From Sipunculus nudus (lineage: Eukaryota; Annelida; Sipuncula; Golfingiida; Sipunculidae), in contig CM049317.1 in the NCBI GenBank assembly GCA_026874595.1, positions 40,202,401-40,266,400 of the forward strand: a stretch of DNA of 64,000 bases, read 5' to 3'. The translations under genes were made by a program, and so were the position numbers. The notes beneath the pieces were generated by a model. It ran no database searches. It was not told where the DNA came from and worked only from the letters and a program-made list of their open reading frames with translations. Below are positions 23,781 to 36,628 of the stretch, piece after piece. Within the stretch, counting starts at the first letter, position 1. Each line of letters opens with the position of its first letter.

Positions 23781-24625
23781 GAGATTGAAGAAAAAAGAAT
23801 TATTGTTGATAGCGACCCTAATTTGCATATAACATTTTACGATATGGACTAAAAGGTTGCTATTATGGATTGATATGAATCTTTGACCATGCAATCCCAG
23901 GTCTAGACACAATGTTCGACCAATTATCATGTTTAGCTTTTGAGATAATCAAGAAAGTAGAATTTTCAATAATGGCGGCCGTAATTAGCATATAACATTC
24001 TGCGTCACCGACTTAACAGGTCGCTATTATGGATTGATACGAATCTTTGGGCATGAAATCCAAAGTCTAGACACAATATTCACCAGTTGTCATGTTTAGC
24101 TTTTGAGATAATCAAGAAAGTAGAATTTTCAATAATGGCGGCCGTAATTAGCATATAACATTTTGCGTCACCGACTTAACAGGTCGCTATTATGGATTGA
24201 ATCTTTGGGCATGAAATCCCAGGTCTAGACTCAATGTTTGACCAGTTATCATATTTGTTGTTTTTTGAGGTACCGAAAAAATTAGTTTTCATCAATGGCG
24301 AACCTAATTTGCGTATTAATTTTAAAATACGGATTTACCCTTCAGTGGCGGTCCTAATTTGCGTATTAATTTTAAAATACGGATTTACCGGATTTAGACT
24401 GATTTTTGACCAGTTATAATGGTTTTTGAGATAATGAAGAAAGTAGAAGTTTCATAATTGGCGGCCCTAATTTGCATATAAAAATCAAAATATGGACCAA
24501 ACTATTGCTGTTATGGGTCCATTTGAATCTTTGAATCCAGACCCAACATTGGACCAGATATATTGATTAGTTCTTGAGTTATTGAAGATAATAAGTTTCG
24601 TCTATGGCGGCCCTAGTTTGCAAAT
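23780..24625 (+). repeat. About 165-bp tandem array, six degenerate units
   Basis: Units centre on 'GAGATAATCAAGAAAGTAGA', AATGGCGGCC(G/C)TAATT(A/T)GCATATAA, CGCTATTATGGATTGATACG and 'AATCTTTGGGCATGAAATCC'. They recur near 23790, 23945, 24105, 24265, 24430 and 24575. The two middle units are almost identical; outer units are strongly diverged. Confidence 0.85.
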
Positions 24626-24767
24626 TGCAAATATTGCCCAGGGCGAAAAAAATGGAAAAAATGCTGATTTTATCAGTTCCGAAAAATATATATTTCCAAA
24701 AATTAACATGAAATTCAGACGAAAGATATATTCTGGCATAGTGAGCCTGACTAATGTGATTATTAGT

Positions 24768-25030
24768 TAACAGGGCACAAATTGTAATTGTTAGATCTAG
24801 CATCTTCTAATTTGATATCCAGGAAAGTCCATGGAAATGGCTCCATGGAAAATTGATACAAGGTCTCTGTGACCCATATCCTCCGAGCTATGGGGCTCGT
24901 TATTACCCCCAGAATAATTAAAATCTGACACACAAGCTCGTGTCTGACCAACTAATGCATTGATCGCCATGATTCTTTGCATGCATATTGATCATGGAGT
25001 GTTCATTAGTTTCTGCAGACTTTTCGCCAC
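24768..25030 (+). repeat. Third copy of the 21.6 kb dispersed repeat
   Basis: Collinear with 21588-22130, ending at the same TTTCTGCAGACT text, directly after the 165-bp array. Confidence 0.75.
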
Positions 25031-26640
25031 CAGATTTTTTTCACAACTTTTACGCATTTTTACCTCGGTTGAATAAAACATGTCTGGAGCACCACAACAT
25101 GATAATTGCACATATACGGACCTTTTTCAAAATGTCTGCAGATATTGGCCTGATTTTGGTGTTGATGGATCATGACCAGTTAAGAACGAGTTTGCTTATT
25201 GTCCTAGTTGACTTGTTTTTGACGGTATGAGGCCCATTTTTTTACAGTGCCTAAATATATTGGTCAGATTTATGGCATGTTGATGGATACTGACCAGTTA
25301 CTGATTGAGTTTGCGTTTTGTCCTGGTTAACCTATTTTGACGGTATGACGCCCTCCCGAACAGAAAATTTCATGAAAAATATGCAGCCATCCGAACCATG
25401 GAGAGTATCTCGTATTAGTTATTATAGCTAGTTGTACAATAAATAGTTTATGTATAAAATGAATATAATTTTGTCATTAAATATAGGCACTATCTGCATA
25501 AAAATATAAATAATGAAATATAAAAAATATGTTGTGAAGAAAAATGTCAGTGTTCCGAAGTTCATCAATATCAACGAAATGTAACATTTCAGAAATGAGT
25601 AAATTAGCAAAAGTGATCGATAACAAATTTCCCCATATTTCCATGACATTGCTGTACTCAGGGATTAAACTCTCAAATGAAAGAAAATCATACAGGTTAA
25701 TCAGAATTTTTAAGGAAAGTGAATTTTTACTTGTTGGTTTCTGAAGGATTTCATTATTTTATTTTTGTATTGTTTTAATTCAGCTTAGAACCAGAACTTT
25801 GGTCATTGATCCACTTCTGATAACATCCTTCTCATTATTACATCATATTGAGATAACGGGGGCCGTAAATGTGGTTCTACCAGTTAAAAGTGAGCGGCCA
25901 TGAGTGATTGAAGCCCCCCCCCCCCCGGTAGTGGGAATGGAAATTGCACCCGTGAAATGCAACTGACAAAAGAAAATAATCAATTTAATTTAAGATGCTT
26001 TTATACATCATGTTATTTGCTTATATTTACTTTTTTTGTATTTTGACAAAGTACACATGTATAAGTATTTAACTTAATATTCTATTTCATATACTCTTTG
26101 GCATGTTACAAACAGTAATCCACAAAACGTCTGTCAAACAACAGGTATATAGCTGTTTAAATGAATTAAGCGTGTAACCCTAATCACTGCCCTTTCCGAT
26201 CGTTTTTGTCTTGTTTTTATAGCTGAAGATATTTATCAGCATCACATACTGCGACTTCAGATCTTAAAATAAAAATACATGTCGTAATGTTTATATGCCA
26301 ATTTTGTCGTAAAATGAAACCTTTGCATTATAAGTAACGCACAATCTGACACGGTATGTCAACTTTGATAGTAAAAGATAGACAACCATTAATCATAATA
26401 TTTCATAATTTCAATTGCATTTGACATGACAATCCTTTAGTCGTCCTGTTAAATAAGCTGTTCGTTCTAAACACTTACATTTTATTTAGGCTTGTATACT
26501 AGGTATGATAAATTTAATAAAATATATCATTTTATAACCCATTTTATAACCCTCTATTCGCATCTGTATTGTATGATTTTGTACAGTAAATAATAAATGA
26601 TTTTTTAATTAAGACATTTTCATTGGTATAATGACATGGT
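25031..26640. other. No gene; AT-rich sequence
   Basis: Holds a small duplication at 25140-25345 (CTGACCAGTTA..GAGTTTGC..TTGTCCT.GTTGAC..TTTTTGACGGTATGA, in parts) and a C tract at 25915. No domain-bearing frame. Confidence 0.5.
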
Positions 26641-27760
26641 AACATGCCAGTATCACCAGCAGATCTATGGATTACAAGAACATCTTTGGAGCTGAAGTTC
26701 TAGGCTTACTGGAAATTGTGGTAACAATGCCTGCCTAAAGGGGAGGGGTTCCATGCTGGTCCACGGGCTATATTGTCTACCCCTGTATTGATAGTCTTAT
26801 CATGTCTGTGACGATTTTCTGCGACTATTTTGCCATGACAATGGCCATAATTTTCCATTACTGTGACTTTAAATGTCCATGATTTTGATTGTACTTGATC
26901 AGACAGCATCAAATGTGTATCATTCGACACACATCATATTGTTTTGTGTTTTTCAGTAACAAATATATGATTTCTTTATCTTTAAATTTGTCATTACTGT
27001 GTTGCTAAGGTAACTGATAAAAAGACCAAACCACCCCAGATCGGCAAACAAGCATATTCTGATAGCTGAGTTGGATGGCTAACCAGAAGACCTAATTTCC
27101 ATTACTGCCAAAATGGACCGGGTACAGGCCCGGCCAAAAGTCTATATTTTTTCTACATCTATTTTGTTAGTGAAGTCTTTGATGATTCCCCGTTTTTACG
27201 TTGCCTTGGCAATGGTCATGATTTTTTAATGACTATCACATTAAATGATCTAGATGTCACGTCCTCGGTCAGGCAGCTTTAAATATATACGTATGCTTTG
27301 GCAAATTATTTTATGTTTAGTAACAAATGACTTTAAAAAAATGATTACTATGTTGCCGTAATAACGGGTCAAATGGTCATAACCACCCATGAATCAATAG
27401 CAAACAAGAATATTCTGGAAACGAAGGTTCCTGGCTAACTAGAAAATTAGTTATTACACTGACTGAGTAAAGGGGAATTGATCCATGCTGGACCAGAATC
27501 TATATGGTTGACCAATATGTGTAACCCAATCATGGTGATATATCTATGGTGACTTTCTGCAATTAAGTAGTCATAGTAACGGCCATGATTTTGCATGAAT
27601 GTAACCTTAATTGAACCATATCATATTTGCAATGACCCAGATAACTCGAACCATATATACATAAACGCATAGATTGTACTTTGATGGAGTAAGTAACAAT
27701 GCAACTACAGGTCATCAAATACTGATGGGTACCTATTACAAAGTTGGCATAGCAACGACG
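26640..27760 (+). repeat. About 370-bp tandem array, three or more units
   Basis: Shared anchors are GGCAAACAAGCATATTCTG / GCAAACAAGAATATTCTGG, 'GGCTAAC.AGAA', GGACC.GG.., 'GCCATGACAATGGCCAT' and CATGATTTT, at 26640-26990, 27010-27380 and 27385-27760. The units are heavily diverged. Confidence 0.7.
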
Positions 27761-29200
27761 CTAATTATTCATGCATCATTATCTTACATGAACCCATTCT
27801 TAACTTTAATAAAATGGGAAGCTTTAAATGCACATTTCTACTTACTTGGATTTTTTTTTTATGGAGTTTATCATAAATGTTTTCTCTGAAATTCCTTGTT
27901 TTTGTGAATGCGTTGCCCTGGCAACGGCTCTGGGACCACCAATTAAATGGCAGACATGCAGATTATGATAGATAATTTTCCTGGCTAACAGAACAAGTGA
28001 CCCATGGATCATGACGCCCAGCAGACTGACATGTTTACAATATGTCCTTGCATAGGTAACTAATTAAAATCATGTAGTTGGCATCATCATTCATGCATAT
28101 TAGTTTAAATTCATCAAGACCCATAAGCATTCCGAATCTGATGACAATCCATCCGATCAAGCCGTTCCTGAGGAATCCGGCAAATCCACATTATTTTGCA
28201 TTAATTCTGGGGTGCTTAAATATAATCCATATATGGGAAAAAGATACCTTATTTCAGGTTTTCAAGGAGACCTTTCCTGGTCCTCCCTGGATGACAAATT
28301 AGAAGAGTGCCCTGCTTTGGTTTAACATTTTCCGCACTTTGAAAACCATGTTTTCCTACACACTCCTTATTTCACATAGGGGCTTTTCCAGGGGATACAT
28401 GATTTATATAAGCATGATTTTTCATCGCGCACACTCAAATTCAAGTCCACTGACGTTACTTTCCACACCACATGATACCCTATATTCAAAGGACAATTTC
28501 ATTAAGTTATTCAGTCTACATTCATTTCTTTTGATAATGCCTGCATACAGATATCGAACTGACCTTATCACTTATAGATCCAGTTTGCATTTTTTTTTCT
28601 GCTTGACCAACATTTTACCAGGAGTTATACCCCTTCAGAAAAATATTTCGTGGAAGTTCTTATCATTATCACTTATCTTAATTAACTGTACATTGTTATA
28701 TCATAAAGAGGCAATAATAAAAGTATGGTTACTTCAGTATTGCTATATTTATACTCCACAACTTTAAAAGAAAATTGTAATTTGCTGTCGGCGGGGGCAT
28801 TCCTGTCGTTCCGACACATTTAGTTTTTCGAATATCTACATTTTTCTGTGTTTTTGAGACCTGTAAAGATCCGGTCTTCCGCTGACATGGCACAAAGATC
28901 TGGAATCTTCTAAATTGACATCAAGGGTGGCCCATGACAAGTCTCGTTTGAATCCTGAAATTAGCTCTTAGTCACCCATATCAAATTTGCCAGATTCCTC
29001 AGGAATGGCTGGATGGATTGTCATCTAAAAAAAGGTATGCTTATGTGTCTCGATGAACTTAAGCAAGCTTATATGAATGAATAATAATGACACCCACATT
29101 ATCTTGATCATGCCTCTGTGCATTGACATATTGTCAACATGTTTATATTTTTAATTTGCGGATATTCGTAATTAGGGCCCCGCTTGGCAAGCTTTCCCAA
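27761..29200. other. No gene recognised
   Basis: A 142-codon plus-strand frame at 28339-28767 has no recognisable domain and AT-driven codon use. A fragment of the 21.6 kb repeat is at 28890-28985. Confidence 0.5.
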
Positions 29201-29600
29201 ACTCACAGGGATGATTGGTACATATAAGGGCTCCAGACCAATTGAATTACAGACCTGTCGGAATTCCAATATGGCCTTCACAGCCTAATCGCTGATTTTC
29301 TTTCGCGTGCGATAACTCAACAACAACATATTTTTCTTTTTACCAAATTTACAAGGATGATTGGTACATATGAGGGCTCCAGACCTTATTGAATTACAGA
29401 CCTGTTGGAATCCCAATATGGCCGCAACAGCCCGATCGCTGATTTTCTTTCGTACGCAATAACTTAACAACCTACTGCAGCTTTCCCGATTTCACAGGGA
29501 TCATTGGTGCCTATGCGGGCTCCAGACCTATTGAATTACAGACCTCCTGAAAATCAAATATGGCTCACAGACTACATTCGGTGATTTTTTATTGCACACA
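29200..29600. repeat. About 145-bp tandem array, three units
   Basis: Units share 'ATTGGTACATATGAGGGCTC', CAGACC.ATTGAATTACAGAC and CGCTGATTTTCTTTCG. Copies begin near 29210, 29355 and 29500. Confidence 0.8.
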
Positions 29601-30217
29601 TTATTTCAGACATACCTTCTTTAATATCATTTGATTCAACGGGATTTTTTCCCTCATGCATATTGAAAAAACCCTGTTTCTGTTTGTCATATTTTTCAAA
29701 TTGAACTTTATTTTTCACCCATATGAAACCCATAGTCCCGCTCTAGCAGAAACGCGGGCCCTCAGAGGATCATTGTCCGACCACATCTTGTTTTTTTTTT
29801 TAAATTTATTTATAGTAAAGACAATTAAGTTTCATTTTATTTTATCGTGGGAGCTTTTATCGGTTTGGTAATTCAGAATTTACTAATTCTCTTCTAACTT
29901 TATGAATGTTATACGATGTTGATATGAGAGAACCTGTTAATGCCTATCAAAATGTTTCTCATACAGTGTAGGAAACTAGAATTTGCTAAATGAGAATTTT
30001 TGGTGTTCTGGAATATTTTTTATTCAATGACTTTTTCTTTAACTTTTGAGATATTCGTTTGATTTCGGCCGATTTTCTACATTTTGAATAACTGAAAATT
30101 GAAACTGGATCAGAAATTTGTTTTGACTAATTCTATTTTCCTTTTTCTTGTAGGTGCTGTTAAACCTTGCTCCGCGAATTCTATTTTGGCCCCTGTAATT
30201 TGAGCATATGTAATTTG
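29601..30217. other. No gene recognised
   Basis: AT-rich. An acceptor-like TTTTTCTTGTAG lies at about 30142-30153, just before the tandem arrays upstream of the Helentron. Confidence 0.4.
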
Positions 30218-30590
30218 TTCATTTAAAATTTGAGCATTTGGAATTTCGGCATTTGAAATTTGAGATTTTGGATTTTGAGCTTTTGAAATTTTGAGCTTTT
30301 GAAATTTTGAGCTTTTGAAATTTTGAGCTTTTGAAATTATGAGCTTTTGAAATTTTGAGCTTTTGAAATTTTGAGCTTTTGAAATTTTGAGCTTTTGAAA
30401 TTTTGAGCTTTTGAAATTTTGAGCTTTTGAAATTTTGAGCTTTTGAAATTTTGAGCTTTTGAAATTTTGAGCTTTTAAATTTTGAGCTTTTAAAATATTG
30501 AACTTGAAATTTTGAGCTTTTGAAATTTGTGCCTTTGAAATTTGAGCTTTTGAAATTTGTGCCTTTGAAATTTGAGCTTTTGAATATCCT
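30218..30590. repeat. 16-bp tandem array (GAGCTTTTGAAATTTT)n
   Basis: About 20 units of GAGCTTTTGAAATTTT with minor variants at both ends. It forces an open minus-strand frame rich in FKSSKFQ repeats, which is not a gene. First of three different arrays directly upstream of the Helentron reading frame. Confidence 0.9.
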
Positions 30591-30785
30591 TGGTGATTCT
30601 TGAGTGATTGCCAAACTAAGAACGAAAAACCTTGGTGATTCTTGAGTGATTGCCAAACTAAGAACGAAAGACCTTGGTGATTCTTGAGTTATTGCCAAAT
30701 TAAGAACGAAAAACATTGGTGATTCTTGAGTGATTGCCAAACTAAGAAAGAAAAACCTTGGTGATTCTTGAGTGATTGCCAAACA
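30588..30785. repeat. 42-bp tandem array
   Basis: Nearly five copies of a unit containing CCTTGGTGATTCTTGAGTGA and TTGCCAAACTAAGAACGAAA. Copies are almost identical, so the array is young. Confidence 0.9.
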
Positions 30786-30897
30786 GAAATTTGAACAAAA
30801 CGAAATTTGAACAAAACGAAATTTTAAACAAAACGAAATTTGAACAAAACGAAATTTGAACAAAACCAAACTTGAACAAAACCAAACTTGAACAAAA
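30786..30897. repeat. 16-bp tandem array (AACAAAACGAAATTTG)n
   Basis: About seven copies of AACAAAACGAAATTTG, drifting to AACAAAACCAAACTTG at the right. It ends about 75 bases before the likely Helentron start codon, next to the pyrimidine-rich acceptor-like TTATTAACTTTCAG at 30906-30919. Confidence 0.9.
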
Positions 30898-30973
30898 TAC
30901 GCGACTTTATTAACTTTCAGGTACAAAGAATTGCACAGACATACAAGTTACCAGATACAACATTTTCTGAAAA

Positions 30974-33598
30974 TGCCGAGAACCAAAAACAAGAGCTATG
31001 AACAGAAAAAGAAAACAGAAAAGTTGAGGAAAAGGGAAATGAGATCGTTAGAAACTGAAACGGAAAAAGAAAACAGACTTGAAAAAGTTCGTAAAAAGAC
31101 AGAAGAATCCAGGAAATCTGAGACTCTTGCAGTAAAACAACAAAGGTTGTTTTTCCAAAAGAAACTGCAAAGGGCATCACGTGACATCGAAACCCACGAG
31201 GGAAAACAACGAAGATTATCTTCCGACAAGAAACGACACAGTGAATTGCGTGACTGTGAAACGTCTGAGGAAAAACAACGAAGATTATCTTCCGACAAGA
31301 AACGAAACAGTGAATTACGTGACTGTGAAACCCCTGAGGAAAAACAACGAAGATTATCTTCCGACAAGAAACGACAGTGTTTTACGTGACTGTGAAACCC
31401 CTGAGGAAAAAAAACGAAGATTATCTTCCGACAAGAGAAGACACAGTGAATTACGTGACTGTGAAACCCCTGAGGAAAAACAACGAAGATTATCATCCGA
31501 CAAGAAGCGACACGGTGAACTACGTGATTGTGAGACCACTGAGATGACACAACGGAGATTACGTGCCCAAAAGCAACGACAATATAAATTGCGTGAATGT
31601 GAGACCCCTGAGATAAGACAACGGAGACTACAAGCCCAAATGGAACGACAACATGAATTGCGTGAATGCGAAACCCCTGAGATAACACAACGAAGACTAC
31701 GTGCCCAGAAGGAACGACAAAATGATTTACGGGATTCCGAAACTGCCGATGAAATGAAAGAAAGGCTTTGTTTACAGTCAAAACGACAACAAGAATTGAG
31801 GAAACAAGAAACTGAACAAGAAACTGAACAGAGGAAAACTAAAGCAACGAGTTTCATCAGAAAGCACCGACAAGAACGTCGCAATACCGTTCCCGATAAT
31901 GAATGTGTTATTTCTGGATTCTTAGAAAAAGTACGCGATTCTGCAAATTATGTGTGCTGTTGTTGTCATCGCTTGATGTATAGAACATCAGTTGTCCATC
32001 TGAAACCAGAGAAATATGATAAAGTACCACGATCTCTGTTGCAAGATGTGTTAGCATTTCGCCAAAGGTCTTACAACGATGATGAATGGATATGCACAAC
32101 GTGCCACTTGACTTTAAAAAGAGGAAAAATGCCTGCACAGTCCAAAGCAAATAATTTGTCTTTAGTCGATCAACCAAAGGAACTTGGAGACCTAAATGCA
32201 CTGGAGTTGAGACTTGTTTGTCAGAGGATAGCGTTCATGAAAATGGTGGGATTACCAAGAGGCAAACAACATGGAATTCATGGACCAGCGGTTAATGTCC
32301 TAGCTAAACTTGATGCGGTATGTGAGGTACTTCCAAGAATACCATCAGAGTCGCAAGTTGTTGGCATGAAACTGAAGCGAAGTTTGAAACACTCTTCTCA
32401 CTATATGTATGATTCAATTAGGCCTGATATGGTGATGAATGCTCTCAGATGGTTGACAAAAGAAAATCCACATTATGCAAATATCAAAATTAATGAAAAT
32501 TGGCTGGAAGATTCGAGAAATGATGATTCTGAACTTTGGACAGCTGTATCGCATACAGAAGAAAAGGACAGTTCAACTCATATCACTGAAAGACCTGACA
32601 AAACTGAAGAGAGACGAAATGTTACACAAAGAAATGCGACTGACAAAACCGAAGAGACACGAAATGTTACACAAAGGAAAGCTAACAAAGAAAACGGAAA
32701 TGAAGCTGTTTCTGTGGCTGGTCTTAGGGACTGCCATAATGACTACGAAAAACTGACAGTGATGGCGAGACAGAGTAGAATGACCATTATTGACGTTCCA
32801 GGAGATGGAAATTGTATGTTCTATGCTGTTTGGCACCATTTAGAGAATCTAGGTATCACAGACACAAACATCGTTCTTTTACGGAATCAAGTGGCTGACT
32901 ATATGATCGAACACAAGGAACATTATATCGATTTTGTCGCCGCCAGGGTTGAGAGTGAAAATCTCTCAAATGCTGACACGGAACAGCCTACTGATGAAGA
33001 TTTGATTATAAATCAGATCACTGATCGTGATACCAGAAGAGAAATTCGGTGGATAAGGTACATAGATGACTTGAGAATTCGAAGTTGGGGTGATCATCTA
33101 GTGCTCCAGGCTCTAGGAGATATATATTCAGTAAAAGTGAATGTTCACTCAACAAGTGCCCTTATGGTTCACACAATAAGCCCAAGAACAGAAAATGTTG
33201 AAACAAAGGAATTTGATCTTGGACTGATGAGACAGTCACATTATGTGATATTTGTACCTTACACTGATACAGATACAGGAGTGAATCAGCAATGTGTGCG
33301 ACTAGACGACCATGAAACTACCACCGATAGTAACGATGGAGACCTTTCGGATGATGACGAAAACATCAGAGAACAGGATGAATATGCATTTGAAGAAGCA
33401 TCGAAAGTGCGTGGGTTACCCTATGAAACCAGTATGATGAATGAAGATCCTGAATTACTCAACAAAATAATCAGTGTTGCACCAGCTGATGGAGAAAAAC
33501 CCATGCCGCTTTTGAGTGATCCTAACTTTGAGGAATTATCAAATCCTGATAAATATCCTAATGGAAGAAATGCACTGACAGCGGAACGACCTTTGTAG
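30974..33598 (+). pseudogene. Helentron N-terminal part: coiled-coil repeats, Cys-rich region, OTU protease
   Basis: The likely start is ATG at 30974 (MPRTKNKSYEQKKK). A lysine/glutamate-rich helix leads into about eight 23-residue repeats of the form RDCETPEEKQRRLSSDKKRH, encoded by 69-bp DNA repeats to about 31720. A 2-base deletion near 31370-31381 shifts the frame inside this repeat. Next come Cys pairs YVCCCCHRL and WICTTCHLTL (31950-32110), like the DUF6570-type region of Helentron proteins. The OTU domain follows, with catalytic Cys in DGNCMF (32804-32821) and His in SHYVIF (33239). The OTU residues are intact, so this domain alone could still fold. The frame ends at TAG 33596-33598, where the conserved protein reads on without interruption. 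Confidence 0.85.
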
Positions 33599-34166
33599 TT
33601 GAATGCCCGAAGATATTTCAATCAAAGATTGCTTGATGTTGATGGCAGGTTCGCAAGATCTATTGAGTACATTTTCAGTGCGCAGTATGCAACGGAATGT
33701 CACCAATTAACAAGTAATATTAATCACTACATCTTCAGACGAGCTAGTGGAAAAAACTTTCAGGGGAAACGTCTCACTGCTGGCATGCTGAAACATGTGG
33801 AACAAATGAAAAGTTTTGTGAAATCAGATCGCGCCTATAGAATGTTGAAAAACATCAGAGGAACACCTGCTTATTTCCAAACTGTGTTTTATGATGTTCT
33901 AGCCATGGTGCGACAGCTGGGAATACCAACGTGTTTTTTTAGTTTCTGCTGCTGACATGCAATGGCCCGATGTGATTCAGACAATAGCGAGACAATATGG
34001 TACCATATTGACAGATGATGATGTGAAACAGTTATCATTTGCTGAGAGATCACAATGGCTGAAAAAGGAACCCAGTTACGGCTGCACGACAGTTTCAGTA
34101 CAGATTAGAGCTCTTGTTCCGAGATGTTCTGAGATCAAAAGCACATCCATTAGGAGAAATAATTGA
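33599..34166 (+). pseudogene. Helentron Rep N-terminal part (Helitron_like_N)
   Basis: Same frame as the preceding segment. It begins LNARRYFNQRLLDVDGRFAR and continues with SIEYIFSAQYA, the usual start of the Helitron-like N-terminal Rep region. An extra base in or next to the T run at 33934-33941 shifts the frame; SAADMQWPDVIQ then continues in the next frame from 33945. A second extra base near 34066-34068 shifts again, after which NPVTAARQFQYR appears in the third frame. The pieces are all on one strand with no missing block, so these are point lesions. Confidence 0.85.
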
Positions 34167-35679
34167 CTACGTTATTCGGATAGAATTCCAGGCTCGTGGT
34201 TCTTCTCATGCACACTCACTTTTATGGGTGAAGGATGCGCCGAAAATTGGCTCTGATCCAGATGAAGTGGTTGCATCATTCGTTGACAAATACATTTCTT
34301 GTGCTCTACCTGGGGATAAAGACGAAACCCTTCAGACGCTTGTAAAGACATTACAAACTCACTGTCACTCAAGTTACTGCAAGAAGAAAGGATCATGCAG
34401 ATTTGCCTTTCCTAGACCACCTAGTCCTGTAACGGTCATTGCAAGGGAACCAGATGATGAATTGGCAAAGTTGAAGAAAGATCGCGCGGCCAGTGTACTC
34501 CAAAAAGTGAAAGTTGTCATATCTGATGATGACAGTACAAAGGACTCCAAATTGGAGCAAATCCTGGACAAAGCCAATGTGTCGCTGCAAGAGTACCTTC
34601 AACAGTTGTTTGTATCACAGAGAGGTCAGACAATAGTGTTGAAAAGATCACCCACAGAACTTCTAATCAATCCATATAATCCAGTGATACTGAAAGCATG
34701 GCAGGCAAATATTGACATACAGTACATCATAGATGCATACGCATGCGTTATGTACATTGCCGCCTACATGACGAAAAATGAGAAAGGTATTGGTGAACTC
34801 CTCAAACAAGTGTGTAAAGAGTACCAAGACAAAGAGATTAAAGGCATGCTTCGACGCGTCGGCTCAGTATTCTTAAATCATCGTGAAGTCATTGCTCAAG
34901 AAGCAGTGTACCGTATATTATCCATGCCCATGAAAAAGTTCAGCAGAGAAGTCTTGTTTGTCAATACAGATGCCAAAGATGTAAGAACAGCTGTTCTCAA
35001 ACCACAGAAAGAACTGGATAATTTAGGGGACGAAGACGAAAACATTTTCCAGAGCAACATTATTGAGCGTTATTCCTTGAGACCAAATTGCATCGAAAAA
35101 ATATGCCTGGCAGACTTCTCATCCAACTATAAAGTGAGGTTTGCACATACGAATGAAGAAGCGGATGACAGTGTACCAGTTGTACTGGATATCAATGATG
35201 AGCAGGAAGAATGTCAAGTGGAACTACCAAAACAGATCAAATTGAAGAAAGGAGGTGGCACAATGTACAAACGAAAACGACCAGCTGTGATTAGATTTCA
35301 CAAGTTTAGTGTTGAAAAGGACCCAGGGGACTTCTATCGATCAAAGCTAATGCTGTATCTACCATGGCGAGACGAAGATGTTGACCTGTTGAGTGGTCAT
35401 CCTGATTTTGCATCCCATTACTTCTGTGCACATGACCTTATATCTGTAAATGAAGCAAAGTACACTCAAAACGTAGAACTCGTTGAACAAGCCATAGAGA
35501 ACAATGCACTGTATGGACCACCTGAACATGCATGGGAGAATATTGCACCTGGAGCTGAACATGACAATTTGCAAGACCAAGGTGAAGGTGTAGAGATAGA
35601 AAGAGACCTTGACCAGCAAGACCTTGACGCAAATGCTGAATTGATCGAAAATCAAAATCTGTTCATGCCTCGGATATAA
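34069..35679 (+). pseudogene. Helentron Rep/HUH nuclease core
   Basis: Frame starting around NPVTAARQFQYRLELLFRDV, with no ATG of its own. The HUH metal-binding motif is HAHSLLW at 34207. A His/Cys cluster HCHSSYCKKKGSCRFAFP follows at 34360. The catalytic two-tyrosine motif is YIAAYMTK at 34753-34776. These residues nick and rejoin single-stranded DNA in rolling-circle transposition. After a variable acidic linker the frame ends at TAA 35677-35679. Conserved protein continues in another frame (TARFEAEAEKQIIPDHEYRK) from about 35680, so the TAA results from a one-base shift just upstream. Confidence 0.88.
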
Positions 35680-36628
35680 CAGCACGCTTTGAAGCAGAAG
35701 CAGAAAAACAAATTATACCTGATCACGAATACAGGAAGATGGTGCGCAGTTTAAATAACAAACAAGGACAGATTGTATTCTTCAATAGAAAATGGTGCAA
35801 AAATGCTATAAAAGCCTTGAAAGAAAAGAAACTGTGAGACCTTACCACGTATTTTTAAGCGGACCAGGCGGTGTTGGAAAATCACATGTCATCAAACTCA
35901 TCCATTCCGATGTCAGAAAATTCTTCAGGATGGCACAGGCCATAAGTCCTTCAGACATTACCGTCTTGTTGACTGCACCTACTGGAGTCGCTGCTTTCAA
36001 TATTGGTGGCATGACAATACATTCTGCTTTATTGCTGCAAACTAGGAAGTATGGTACTGATCACATTTCTTTTGACAAATTGAACACATTGAGGTCGAAA
36101 CTGGAAAATCTGCAGTTGTTAATCATTGACGAAATTTCGATGGTTGGATCAGATATGTTATTGGACATCCACAAACGCCTCAACAAAATTAAAGGCATAC
36201 CTGGCGATTCAGTCTTTGGAAATGTTTCAATTTTGGCAGTTGGAGATCTATATCAGCTTCCTCCTGTATTACAGTCCCACATCTACCAGCCTGTTAACGA
36301 TCCTGTCGAAAGACTACAAGGGAACCTTTGGAAAGAGAACTTCTATCTACATGAATTGGACGAAATTATGCGCCAGAAGGGTGATTCTGCGTTTGCTGAA
36401 ATGCTTTGTCGCATTCGAGTTAGAAACCATACTAAAGCTGATATATCCTTATTAGCATCCCGACAGATTGCTGAAGACGATCCAGATTATCCGCATGATG
36501 CTTTGCACGTGTTTGCCTACAATTGCGACGTTGATCAGAGAAACTTGACGAAATTGAAAGAACTAGAACCAAATGAAAACAATCGTACCTACATTCATGC
36601 ATCGGACGATAAAACAGACAGCACAGGG
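35680..36628 (+). pseudogene. PIF1-type helicase, first (truncated) copy
   Basis: It begins in the linker frame (EYRKMVRSLNNKQGQIVFF) and shifts frame once near 35825-35840. The rest is a good SF1B PIF1/RecD2-like core: Walker A GPGGVGKSH (about 35862), motif Ia TAPTGVAAFNIGG, Walker B LLIIDEISMVG (36118) and motif III AVGDLYQLPPV. It stops at the duplication junction at 36628, before motifs V and VI, so this copy is incomplete. 35994-36628 is duplicated 802 bases downstream. Confidence 0.88.

Noticed and set aside
23578-23852. Two overlapping plus-strand frames of 84 and 64 codons
   Set aside because: Contained partly in the 165-bp tandem array; no domain.
28339-28767. 142-codon plus-strand frame
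   Set aside because: No recognisable domain, AT-driven composition, no splice or promoter support.
30219-30926. 235-codon minus-strand frame rich in FKSSKFQ
   Set aside because: Direct read-out of the 16-bp and 42-bp arrays on the antisense of the Helentron.
30996-31884. 261- and 176-codon minus-strand frames
   Set aside because: Antisense shadows of the 69-bp coding repeat of the Helentron N-terminus.
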